Assembly (NCBI GenBank): GCA_002900995.3 | Contig: CM035309.1 | Location: 1,184,389-1,248,388 of the forward strand | Reading direction: 5' to 3' | Length of the DNA stretch: 64,000 bases | Source of the DNA: Ganoderma boninense | Taxonomy: Eukaryota > Basidiomycota > Agaricomycetes > Polyporales > Polyporaceae | Shown here: piece by piece, positions 1 through 10,291 of the stretch | Numbering within the stretch: position 1 is the stretch's first letter | Layout of the letters: the number at the start of each line of letters is the position of its first letter | Notes under the pieces: generated by a model | What the model was told of the DNA's origin: nothing | Database searches by the model: none | The model's input: only the letters and a program-made list of their open reading frames with translations | Made by a program: the position numbers and the translations under genes

Positions 1-39
1 GAGGGCGGGGGAGATATCTCGCGGAGTGGCGAGCGGGGA

Positions 40-1060
40 CTAGGCATTGGGGAACGACGCGCAAAGGGGCGAGGCAACGCGCGGTGCGGCTGGTGCTGGT
101 GCTGGTGCTGGTGCTGGTGCTGGAGCGCGAGCTGGAGCAGGCGGCGGTGGGCGTGGAGGTGCTTGTGCGGGTTCAGGTTGTGGCTGCGCGGGTGGGGTGG
201 GTCCGCCGGTGCTTCTTCGCTGTGGAGGTTGGTTAAGAAGTTGATAGGTGGATGTTGACGAGGGGAAGGACGCGGTGAACGTACCCAAGACGCAACTTCA
301 AGCCGCGCAGGAAAATCGCTTCGCGCCGCTCATCACGATCTGCGGTCTGGTGGCCTTTGAGTTCGACGCATCTTGGCTCGAGGAACGCTGTTCCCCGGCG
401 GATCGTGACGTCTCTTATGACCATCTGTGCTTGGTACGTGTCAGAGACCGTGTACGACGGACCAGGATCGGGGCGCAACTCACTTTGTACCCTAGCGGTG
501 TTTCCCCAAGCTCGAACTGAGGCAGAGGCTTGAACTCGATGGCAGGCAGCACCGATGCGCCGTCGCTCAGTTGGAACTGGAGCATAGACCGTGGGTACTT
601 GGGCATGGGCTTCTGTTCTCGCGCGTCCCCACGCGCGTCGCGCAACTCTGCCTGCTTGCGGTACTCGACGCGCGACTCGTGGACCTGCAGCAGGCTGTAT
701 GCGCTGTGTCCAATTTCCATTAGCTCCGTGACCTCGACGAGGACGGGGCCTTTGAGCACGGTATGGTTGGCACTGAGAACGTCCTGCGGAAAGCCCGTGC
801 CCGCGACCATGCTATCGGCAAAGTCGGATCCGAGGAGCTGGGTGTCGACGTTCTCGAGGATGGTAGGCATGTCGCGTGCGGGGTTAAGCTGGAGCTCGTC
901 CTGGATCCACGTGTAGCAACCCTCAAGCCATTCCTTCCGGTGCAACGGCGTAAGCCGTGAAAAACGTCGCGTTAGAACCTGGGTTACTCACGGGATCGAC
1001 GGTAGGTTGGGGGTAGGTGCGCTTGACCCACTGGAGGACTTGAGGTGGAGGCGGTGGCAT
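40..1060 (-). CDS. RMI1: RecQ-mediated genome instability protein 1 (RMI1) N-terminal/OB-fold protein
   Basis: RMI1 partners RecQ helicase (Sgs1/BLM) and topoisomerase III to dissolve double Holliday junctions in the nucleus. Exons read on the minus strand: 1060-992, 933-484, 424-285, then probably 214-40. The protein starts MPPPPPQVLQWVKRTYP, then has the helical segment around WIQDEL and the OB-fold signature (SAYSLLQV, YPRSMLQFQLSDG, LGETPLGYK) near residues 105-175, followed by IRRGTAFLEP and FLRGLKLRLG. The three introns have GTGAGT, GTGAGT and GTACGT donors. The last one is optional: read through, the protein stops at 233 after about 236 residues; spliced, it gains a Pro/Ala-rich tail ending at 40, encoded partly by a GCACCA tandem repeat. 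Identity is firm for the core; the C-terminus is uncertain. Confidence 0.82.
91..122. repeat. 6-bp tandem repeat (tggtgc/gcacca)
   Basis: About five uninterrupted copies of a hexamer. On the minus strand it encodes alternating Pro-Ala in the likely last exon of RMI1. A length-variable microsatellite is plausible. Confidence 0.85.
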
Positions 1061-1852
1061 GGTTGGGAGATGGAAAGAGAAGGAGGCTGAATCAGGAGTA
1101 GGTTGGCGTTTTGATGCGAGTGGAAGGCTTCGTGGAATAGATCAATTCGGGGTTTGTACTCACCGGGGGCTGATATGAAAATGACAGAATACCAATAACT
1201 CCTAAGAGGTGTGATAGAGTAGACGTTTGATTCGGGTCGAGGTACAGCGAGACTCGGGCTGGCCAGAGGGCGCAGATTGGGGGCGCAACGGCATTGTCGA
1301 CAAGGCAATTACTAGGCATGGGCAAGGTCCTTTGTGTACGCAAGGTTTACTCACTTTAAAGCTTCGACATATGAAGCTGATTCCGTCGAACGGTATGAAA
1401 TGATGGTGGAATGTGGGCCAGTCCGAGGCTTAGGAACTTTGCGGGCCCGAGCTTGAAAGTCTCGGACACCAACGCCGAATGAGAAATGAATGTAATCCCA
1501 CAAAGATGGGCTGCCAAAGTATGATCAATGACGAGCTGTAGAGGACGTCTCGGAGGAGGAGAGAGAGGAGCCGAGTGACGGCGGTGGAGGGAGGAGACAA
1601 GTAGCGAAGCTTGAAGCACTGGCACGCCCGACGCGTTCCCTGCAAGACGCGGTATGACGCGTGACGCAAGTGCACGTGATGGTGTGACGCAGAGTCGAGT
1701 TGCGGGGAGCCGTCGCACAGTCGGCGTCCTGAGCTCGGACGACATCGGTCGTAGCCTGCCCGCTCTCGTCGTCTCGAGCCAGCGGCGCATCTGACGCCCA
1801 GTAATGCTACCGGCCTTCTTCCGTTCGCGGGCGTAACGGGCATATAACACTC
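1061..1852. other. Intergenic region between divergent RMI1 and carnitine acetyltransferase
   Basis: No gene is supported. It should hold both promoters. On the minus strand it carries isolated splice-like signals: a GTGAGT near 1350, and an ATATCAG followed six bases later by GTGAGT near 1165-1177. These could mark 5'UTR introns of RMI1. A 164-codon minus-strand open frame here has no ATG-supported, recognisable product. Confidence 0.5.
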
Positions 1853-4391
1853 ATGCTTCCATCTTCTTACCGTCTCCTCGTGTCACGACGCCTGCCTATG
1901 CAACCACACATCCGCTCGTCCACCAGACGGGCAAATTCAACCAAAACGACTTCCCCTCTACCCTCCTTACCTCGTCTTCCTGTGCCCGACTTGCATGCCA
2001 CCCTGAAAGGATATCTCACCTCCTTGGAACCCTTTCTTCTCGAAGACGAGGCCCGCGGAGGTCAGGATTTCAAGACCGCCCACAATGCTCGTCTCAAGCT
2101 TGTAGAAGACTTTGAGCACAACATAGGAAGGATATGTCAGCAAAGGCTCCTCGGTACGTGTCTTCGTCTCTTTACCCATACTCAAAGCTTAGAGTCCATG
2201 GGTCGGGGCGCGGAAGAGCTCGATCAGAGCTCCCCGCACAATTGGCTTGACGACAACATATGGCTTAAGAAGGCTTACCACGAATGGAGAGCACCTCTCA
2301 TCGTCAACTCCAACTGGTGGCTCGCCCTTGCCGATGATCTCTCCATCCCAGCCACCGTCAGGTATCCTGCGCGGCCAACGTCTGCATTCACAACGTGGCA
2401 AGTCCGCCGAGCGGCTTGGCTTGTTCATCGAGTATTGGATTTCAGAGCTCAGCTCGATCGGTGAGTTTTTATTTACTGGAGTTTTCTTTCGCTGGAGTTG
2501 CTCATTTCTAATTTACAGACAAGAGATATACCCCGACACAACGCGGACAGGTACGTCCCTTGCGTACCTCCGAGTCATAGTCCAGTCCTGAGCACCAACC
2601 TGCATCAGGTCTGTGGTTCCGACACGCCGCTCTCCAACCATTCTTCAAGACTCGTATACCACAGCGAGGATGCGACCGCTTCTCTGTTGTGCTGCCTCCA
2701 ACCGACCCCAACTCTCGCAAGCTCATCGTAATGGCTTGCAATTGGATGTATGCGGTCGACGTCGTCGCATCAGATGGAAATCCTTTCCCTCCGAACGCCA
2801 TCGAGAATAACCTACGTGCGGTAGTGAACGACGTGAGGTTGCGGATCGCGAAGGGGGAGCGCGCGGTACCTGTGAGCGTACTCACTACCGACGACCGTGA
2901 CCGATGGGCAGCGGTAAGCACCGTCCGCACTTGAATCTTGCGTTTTCTCATCCAGTATCGCCTCTTTCACAGAACCTTGAACATTTATTGTCCCTCTCCC
3001 CGTCCAACCATGCAGTCCACCAAACAATCGCTGGCTCTGTCTTCGCCCTCAGCCTCGATGATTGGACACACAGCCTTCCCCCATCTCACAATACCCGCGA
3101 CGCTGATCTCGCGGCACATCTCCACAATATCCGCTCTGGGCACAGTGCCCGCCCAGGCCACAACAGGTGGCACGACAAGCCGTTCACGCTCATCGTCGAG
3201 TCGAACACCCGCGCGGGAGTCCTTGGAGAGCACTCGCCCGTCGACGCGCTCGTTCCTAGCGTCATCGCCGACTATGCCATCGTCCAGGGCGTTGACGAGG
3301 ACGCGTTCTCCAACCGCCTCGAGGACGATGCGCCAGAATTTTCGGGCACAGGACAGGTGAATGCCGAGGGGTGGGAGCGTCTGGACTGGGCCGTCGACGA
3401 CTTCATTGCGAAGGAATGTGAGGACGCGGCGGCCCGTGCCAAGGCGATCGTCGACGACTCGGACGCAGACGAGCTCGTCTTTGACGCGTACGGCGTCGAC
3501 TGGATCAAAAGTGAAGGTACGTTCGCCCGCCGCGAATCCGCGTCTGCGCGCCTCCTGACGCTCATCCCATCCGCACACGGAAATCGCAGCGCAACTCTCG
3601 CCAGACGGCTACATCCAAATGGCGATGCAACTCGCGTGGTACCGCACGCGCGGCGAGTTCACCGCGACGTACGAGACGGTGCTCACACGCCTGTTCAAGC
3701 ATGGCCGCACCGAGACGATCCGCACGCTCTCCGCCGACAGCCGCGCGTGGGTCCTCGCGATGGCGGACCCGCACTCCCCTGTGCGTTCTCCTGCTTTATT
3801 CTGCTCATGTTACGCACCAGATCCTCATCGTCTGCTCACTTGCGCAGAATGCGACCCGCCTCGACCTGCTCCGGCGTGCATTGCAGACGCACACGGGCAC
3901 GACGCGCCGTGCGGCTACCGGGCGCGGCATCGACAGGCACTTTCTCGGGCTGCAGCTCATGCTCCTTCCGGAAGCCAGCGCGATGCATCCGCTCTTTGAA
4001 GATGTGCTGTTCTCACGGAGCCAGACCTGGAAGCTGAGCACAAGTGGGCTTAGTGCCGGGGAGCAGTTCCGGGGGACTGGGTGAGTGCCTTGTGTGATTG
4101 CTGTTGAATGCTGTCTGGTGGGATACTGATGAATTGTTATATTGGGCAGGTTTGGTGCTTCATATCCTGATGGCTATGGAATAAATTGTGAGTGTATCAT
4201 GTTTAATGATGTGTTCCCTGTTAATGTGTGGGTGGTGGACAGACATGCCTGCTCCTGATAGACTGAGGTTTGGTGTTGAGTCCAAGCACTCCTGTCCACA
4301 TACCAGTACACAACTGTTCATGGCAGCTATTACTAATGCCTTAGAAGATATGAGAGCACTCTGTACAAGTACATTACAGTCACATCTATAA
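1853..4391 (+). CDS. CAT2: Carnitine O-acetyltransferase, probably mitochondrial
   Basis: It transfers acetyl groups between CoA and carnitine, allowing acetyl units to enter mitochondria. The N-terminus is basic and hydroxylated (MLPSSYRLLVSRRLPMQP), as expected of a mitochondrial presequence. Family signatures appear in order: LPRLPVPDL at the start of the choline/carnitine acyltransferase domain, the SSPHNWLDD motif, the catalytic-histidine segment GEHSPVDA, and KLSTSGL, the conserved Ser-Thr-Ser carnitine/CoA site. The C-terminus ends FGASYPDGYGINY then a final exon to TAA at 4389. Introns begin at 2154, about 2462, 2552, 2914, 3514, 3781, 4080 and 4188, all short with GT-AG ends. The last exon lies in a markedly A+T-rich stretch unlike the rest of the gene. 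There is no C-terminal peroxisomal SKL-type tail. Confidence 0.9.
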
Positions 4392-6230
4392 TACATAGAC
4401 ATCCTTTGCCAGATGATAGATCTTCTCCCTTGCAATATTTGCTTATGTTTGAGGCATATGTTTGTGACATGAGAAATTCATTCAAGTTGAAATACAAATG
4501 CTCAATTACAAGACTGAGAGGCATGATGGTCACTGGTCAGCTATACATTCAAATCAGGCCTCAACAAGATCCTCTGGCATCACCCAGACCTCATCACCCC
4601 AGGCAGCTGCCATTCTTCCCACCATAGTAGCAGGAGCTCTCTCCCAAACAAAATCCCAGGAAGTAACAATGTACATGCCTCTCTTGCAGCGAGTCAGCAT
4701 GACATTTGTTCGCCTCTTGTCATCCAAAAAGCCCAGTCCATGAGATCGGACTAGTGAGACTATGATGTAGTCCTTCTCATTTCCTACAGGATTGAGAGTT
4801 CAAGCAAGTGATTTGAAGAAAGAAAAGTCACAAAATTGACTTGCCTTGGAAGGAGTCCACATTGAAGCACTTGTCTTCCCAAATGAGACCAGAAGCCTTC
4901 ATGTCCATTTCTAGGAAACTGCGCTGGGCATCATATGGAGTAATGATACAGTACTCCTTGTCTTCTGCTTGGAGCTTCTCAGCAATTTTAAGGACTGTGA
5001 CTCTTTCTGCAGGATTCTAAGTAAAACTTGTAAGCCAGGCTCAGCAGTGATAAATAAAATCAAAATGGGACCTACATGCCAACTGGTTTTATGCTGCAAC
5101 TCCCTAGAGTCTTGAGTGTCAACAAACCAGCAGCTAGGCTGGGTTGAAGGGACTGGGTGTTCTGGATTGGACTGTAGCTGTCCTTCATACATGACATCTG
5201 AGACAACCTCTCCAATGAGAGGAGGCATGCGGTCTAGACAAGTTTACTTAAACTATTTGATTTGGAGAAAATAAGCACACTTACACTGGATGCTCAGGAA
5301 CACAGCTAGTTCTCTGAGGTGAGGTTTCTCAAAAACACTCTCAATAGTGCTGTCTGTATCAGCACCAAAAGGAGGTACTATTCATAATATAATCAGCTTC
5401 AAGAATCTCAATAAGCATTGATAACACTTACATTGCTTGTCATCTCCAATCATACAGATCTTGTTGATGGATGGAAAATTCTGGAGAGGAGTGATGTAGT
5501 CTCCCAGAGCAATCTGGCTGGCTTCATCAACAACCAGAGTCTTGATAGGGTTGATCTGAGTGAAAATGTCAATTTTGGAGTTGGAGAGCATAGAGAGAGT
5601 GCATAGGATGACAGGGATCCCTTGGAGAGATTTGTCATGCCTAGCTTCCCGAAAGTGATCAGATTGAATAATATTCTTTCTGATCTTGGTGTAGATATGC
5701 TCATGCCTCATAGTTCAATTTAGCAATGTGCATCATGGCAAACGAAGAAGATACACACCATCCCAAATGAAAATCCTGGGAGACAAGAAGCCTCCAGGTC
5801 ATGAAATCCACATCAGCTAGCTTTTCAGCTATATTCTTGACAGCAATGTTTGACTGGGCCACCAGCCAGATGCCAGATGTACCAGCAGCAACTGCTGAGC
5901 AAACAAAGGCTGCAATGACAGTGGTCTTCCCTGATTAGTGATAACCAGAAATGAACATTGTGGTCAGTGATGCATCTAAAAGTGAAGGGTAATTTATGAT
6001 CAAACCTGTGCCAGGAGGCCCTTGGATGATAGTCATTCTTGTCTCATTTGTATTGAAGAGCATGTGCTCCACAGCACGCTGCTGTGACCTGTTCAGAGGA
6101 CGAGTAGTGATGATCTCCGGAATGGTGTCCACATTTGGAAAAGTCTCAGGCCATGTAGACTCAGAGGAGGGCTCAAAGATGTACTTGAGGAAGGGGTTTT
6201 GCAAGAGGTCACTCTTCCCTTCAAGCACCT
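4085..6230. other. Low-G+C patch spanning two convergent gene ends
   Basis: By hand count 5281-5340 holds 27 G+C of 60, against 39 of 60 in a coding sample at 16261-16320. The patch begins in the last intron/exon of the carnitine acetyltransferase and ends inside exon 3 of the helicase. Codons inside it favour A/T third positions, while both genes remain open and well spliced. Confidence 0.7.
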
Positions 6231-7359
6231 GGAGCACCGCATCTGACCGCTGCCGCTGTGCGTTGGTGGGGCCATCAGCGCCCTCAGTGCTGATGGACTT
6301 GATGACACGTCCTTCAAAAGAACTCCCAGCCTTGAGGGCGACGTTGCGACCAATGATGGACTGCAGCTGGGCATCGACGACAAAGTCAATACCCATTTGG
6401 GGGTCATGGACAGTGATGCGTTGAGTCCGAGACTACATGGAGTATCAGCGGAGGAACGCATAGCTTAGATGAGCGAGCAGCGATATATACCTCGTCCCTC
6501 ATGAATCGGTTCTGAAAGCGCTCAGCGCGGACTCGCGTCGTCTGGTTGCGGCTGCTAACAGTAGTGAATTCATGCAGGGTGGACGTAGGTTGATCGAGCG
6601 CGAGGCGTTGCTCGCCGCGTTCAAGGCGGGCCAAGGCACTGAGCAGCTGGTGAGGGAGATTAGATAACGATGACGAAGTCGGCATCGGGCCATCGGAAGA
6701 CATACCACATCGCCCTTGTCTCTGGTGTTGACCCTGGCTGCATTCTGTACCCTCTCCTCCATGCCCTCATATCTTACCACGGCTTGGGCGGCCCAGGCCT
6801 GTTGCACGCAAGCAATGGTGGTGGCGGCGGCGGCACGTTTCTCGTCGAAGACGGAGATTGCGAAAGTGGTCTTCACGTTCTCCTTGATCGCCTGGTCTCC
6901 GGTTGCGAACGCGATGGCAGCTAACGCTGGTTGGCCTCTGACACCGAATGCGGACTGCAGGTCGATCCCGTTAAGGATACGTAGGCCGTGGTCAGCGAAG
7001 AGGGCGATGGTAAGCTTCGCAAGGTCGAAAGCAAGAAGAGTGACGTCTTCGTTGCATAGGATCGTATCCTTGAGTAGTTCGCGGCCCTGGTAGGCTTTGG
7101 CGCCCTTTCCCTCGGCGTGGAATTGGACAACGATCGCCCTTGTGGGGACGGCGATGACGAGACGGCCGAGACGGCCACCCTTTCGCGAGTTTGAGTATAT
7201 CGGAGCGAGGCCGACACGACGAGGAGCAGAGAGTCCATTGAGGAGGCCGTCGAGCATCTCCTGGGTGATCTTCGACTCCAGGACTTCATCCTCGATCCGA
7301 ATGTCGGGGTGATAGTCATCGATGAGGGTTTGTTGAATGGTGCGGGTCTTGGGTGGCAT
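4554..7359 (-). CDS. Upf1-like superfamily 1 helicase with an unrecognised N-terminal domain
   Basis: A predicted DNA/RNA helicase. Nine exons (7359-6706, 6646-6491, 6432-6006, 5930-5759, 5706-5432, 5377-5285, 5233-5076, 5016-4845, 4783-4554) sum to 779 codons with no frame conflict. Walker A GPPGTGKT lies near residue 410, motif II VVDEASQ near 510, motif III IGDDKQLPP, motif IV QYRMPP near 590, motif [19 protein letters not shown] near 700 and motif [12 protein letters not shown], the Upf1/Dna2/NAM7 pattern. The first 220 residues are a separate globular region that I do not recognise; it could be a degenerate exonuclease-like fold, but that is only a guess. The intron at 4844-4784 starts GCAAGT, a GC-AG intron. 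From about exon 3 onward base composition drops sharply toward A+T. Confidence 0.88.
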
Positions 7360-8139
7360 AGTGAAAAGCGGGTGATAGCGTGTATGAGGGGATTCTGGGA
7401 GTCGTCTCGAATGTGGTGGTGTGGAGGCAGATGACGGGGATGAAGACTGTTGCTGGAGTGAGCTCGAAGACAAGGCGTGTCTGGAAGAAGCACCGGGGAA
7501 GGAGCGGCATCTTGGGCCTCAAAAGGGCCATTCGCACTCTTCCCTTTGGCCTGTGCTTCTTAAACGATCGGGGTCGATACGCACGGGCCCCGTTCCGTAC
7601 CTTGTCAATTGTGTCGCCGCACAACATACTACCGCAGCATTGTTGGCGCCGGCGCACCCATTTCATGCAGTCAAACTTGTTCTATTCTGGCATCTACACA
7701 ATTGTGGGCCGCTCCAGCTAGCCAAACACGTTGCATAGAATCACACCCATAGAACAACAGCCGGGAGCCTGTGACGATGGCGTACACCAAGCTGATGAAA
7801 GGCGCCTCCCAGCAAGAGGACCGGCAAAACACTGGTCTCGTGGCAGTCAGCTCGCGGTTACGGCGTGTTTGTAGGAAAAGCCTAGACTGGGAAGATGAGC
7901 GTCCTTGCACAACAGCCTGGGAGAGAGCAGAGGCGACTTTCGATAGCGCCGTTACAGCGAAGAATGAGCCCAGCAAATACCATGTGTCAGTGGAGGCCCA
8001 CGGTTTCCGGCCTGCGGCTGGTTGTTGACTGGAGAGCTTGGACTTGGCCAGCCCAAGAGCTTCCTGAAGCACGCTGAGTCCCCACAAGACGCGAGAGCAA
8101 CAAGCCACGTACTGTCATTCCAGCGACCGGAGTGGACTA
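7360..8139. other. Intergenic region upstream of the helicase
   Basis: It contains the helicase promoter. A minus-strand open frame (7671-8108) starts with GTG and includes a hydrophobic stretch (YLLGSFFAVTALSKVASAL). It might be a downstream exon of the doubtful minus-strand ORF at 8140-8514, but the only linking intron I can draw is 29 nt, too short to trust. Confidence 0.35.
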
Positions 8140-8514
8140 CTGCTTGGCGACCTCCTTAGCGGGATCATTACCGTAGTTATAGTTATGAATGAGCTCGGGT
8201 AAACTCTGCTCCTGCGAGTTTGCGACAAAGAGCAGTTCCGTTGGCCGGGAATGGGCTCGGCTGTAAGAGTCTTGGGGCCGGGGAGACGATACTCCGTAGT
8301 AACTTCCGTTGCCAGCCGCAGCCGCACCCAGCATAGGCCCCAGCAGCATGCGTGGAAATGAGGGACTGAGCATAGGCACGAAGATAAGTCGATGAGGAGT
8401 CGCGGGTCCAAGATGATGGGAGGGAAAGAGAGCTGAGAGCGCCTGGCAAATGCTTGCCAACTGCGCGAATCGGCGGGCGCTTCCAGTGACCAGTGCTTGC
8501 ACTTGGACCACCAC
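8140..8514 (-). CDS. Hypothetical small protein (doubtful)
   Basis: An ATG-started open frame of about 125 codons, ending with the YGNDPAKEVAKQ segment before a TAG. I recognise no domain. It starts only 35 bp from the TIM14 start on the other strand, so both promoters would overlap. Its amino-acid mix looks ordinary rather than repeat-like, which is the only support. It could be a chance frame in G+C-rich DNA. Confidence 0.3.
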
Positions 8515-8549
8515 TCCCAGCTCTGCCTCTGTCCGTCCCGCTCCACACT

Positions 8550-8928
8550 ATGTCTACCCCAATCATCATCGGTGTTGGTGCCATCGCTGCAGCAATCGCA
8601 GGTCGCTCGCTCGTCCGCAGAGGCTTATTTGGGGGCAAGAACGCTGCGGAGCAGTGGGTCAAAGGCGGTTTCAAGGCAAAGATGGACCGAAAAGAAGCTA
8701 TTGCAATCCTCGGCCTCAAGTAAGTCACCACATTCCTCAAATGTATGTCGTACTGGCATTTAGCCCCCGTCTGACTTTAGAGACGGCCCGGCCCTCAAGA
8801 AGCAGCTGAAGGATGCGCACCGCCAAATCATGCTGGCGAACCATCCTGATCGTGGGGGCTCGCCATACCTCGCGAGTAAAATTAACGAAGCGAAGGATAT
8901 GCTTGAGAAGGAGGGACGGTCGAGGTGA
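8550..8928 (+). CDS. PAM18: Mitochondrial import inner membrane translocase subunit TIM14 (Pam18, DnaJ-like)
   Basis: This is the J-domain subunit of the TIM23 presequence import motor; it stimulates mtHsp70 ATPase at the matrix side of the inner membrane. Exons 8550-8719 and 8781-8928 give 105 codons, typical for the family. An N-terminal membrane segment ([19 protein letters not shown]) is followed by the conserved [17 protein letters not shown] region. After the intron comes the J-domain core with the invariant HPD in [21 protein letters not shown]. The ATG at 8550 is chosen because the next in-frame upstream start would add an unrelated leader. Confidence 0.95.
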
Positions 8929-9216
8929 TCCTCAGCTTGTTCATGGTACGTCCTCATCACCATGTGCCACCAAAACTTAACTCAAGCGGCTCGCAGTCGC
9001 TTTCTGCTGCTTTAGGTCTCTGCTTCTGCTGTATTCATCCTTAATCATGTACATTGCACTCGCGCATAATACCAGCTCCGTTCCCTTCATCCTCATATGC
9101 ATTCTTGTCGATGCCAACGCTGGATCCTCTGCAGTCAATCCTCATCGACATCAACTCGAAGCCGTTGACCGCGTCTCCTTGCTGACTAAGCCCGCCTTCT
9201 CTTGCCACCTCCCGCT

Positions 9217-10224
9217 ATGTCCTCCACAGATCTCCAGCCATCCAAGCTTGGAACAAAGGAACAGTACGTCGATTGCGCATGCATGAAGTCCGCGCTCATA
9301 CCACAACCGTAGCTGGGATAATGTATACTCCTCAGAGCTAACGAACTTCGAGGAAATTGGCGATGAAGGCGAAGTGTGGTACGTAGATCTCGTTTTGCAG
9401 GTTTCATTTCATGCGTGTTCCCATTGATAGCGGGCATGGCTTGTTTATCCATTTCCTATAGGTTCGGGGAAGACAGTGTTGAGAAAATGGTGGACTGGGC
9501 TTCGAAAAACGTGCCTTCCGAATCATCCCCGTCCATCCTCGAAGTGGGAGCAGGCAACGGAAATCTGCTCTTCGCGCTTTGCGAAGCGGGCTACAATCCG
9601 TACAAGATTCTGGGGGTCGACTACAGCCCAGACGCGATCAAGCTTGCGCAGGCTATCTCAAAGAACAGGTCAACGCCGCAGACGGACGAGGCTGAAGGCG
9701 AAGGCGAGGGAGCGGCGTCCACGCTCGAGGATACAGACAAAATTACTTTTGCTGTTTGTGACTTCCTGCAAGACGACGTCGTTCCCCCAGAGAGCATGGC
9801 AGCGGAAGCAGGATCAGTCGCCGTATGGGACTTGGTATTGGACAAGGGGACGTTTGACGCGATGGCCCTTGCTGAGAAGGACGCGAGCGATCGAGCTCCT
9901 GCAGATGGATACCCTGCTCGGATTGGTCGGGTCGTTAAGCCGGGAGGATTTTTCCTCATCACTTGTGAGTATGCGGTATGTCTAGGATAATTGTTCTGGA
10001 TGCTCATCCACATGTCATCGTGCAGCATGCAATTTTACTGAGAAGGAGCTGGAAGCGAAATTCGCGAACGACGTGACGGGACTGCGGTACCAGTATGTCT
10101 TCGCATTCTCGAGATGATCGGGACGTTGATAGTTTTGTTCAGTTCCAGGATACCGTGGCCGACGTTTTCATTCGGAGGTCGCAGCGGCAATGTGTATTCC
10201 AGCGTAGCCTTTCATAAACCTTAA
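9217..10224 (+). CDS. EFM4: EFM4-type protein-lysine N-methyltransferase (METTL10 family)
   Basis: An S-adenosylmethionine-dependent methyltransferase that in yeast modifies elongation factor eEF1A on a lysine. Five exons (9217-9263, 9313-9378, 9462-9964, 10026-10092, 10143-10224) sum to 255 codons. The family start LGTKEHWDNVYSSEL is restored only after splicing. Motif I LEVGAGNGNLLFAL binds SAM, followed by ILGVDYSPDAI, the WDLVLDKGTFDAM block, PGGFFLIT, and the C-terminal FSFGGRSGNVYSSVAFHK. The last acceptor is ambiguous between two AGs six bases apart, both in frame. The gene converges on SGD1 with about 67 bp between stop codons. Confidence 0.93.
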
Positions 10225-10291
10225 TCCAGTGGAGGACACAAACAGCGCTGATGTATTCAGAACTTGCGATGACCCAGGAAGGCGGAAGAAA

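Noticed and set aside
1356..1850. 164-codon minus-strand frame ending in Ser-Lys-Leu, a peroxisomal-type end
   Set aside because: The only starts are weak, the composition is Arg/Ser/Leu shadow-like and no domain is seen. The SKL end is probably chance.
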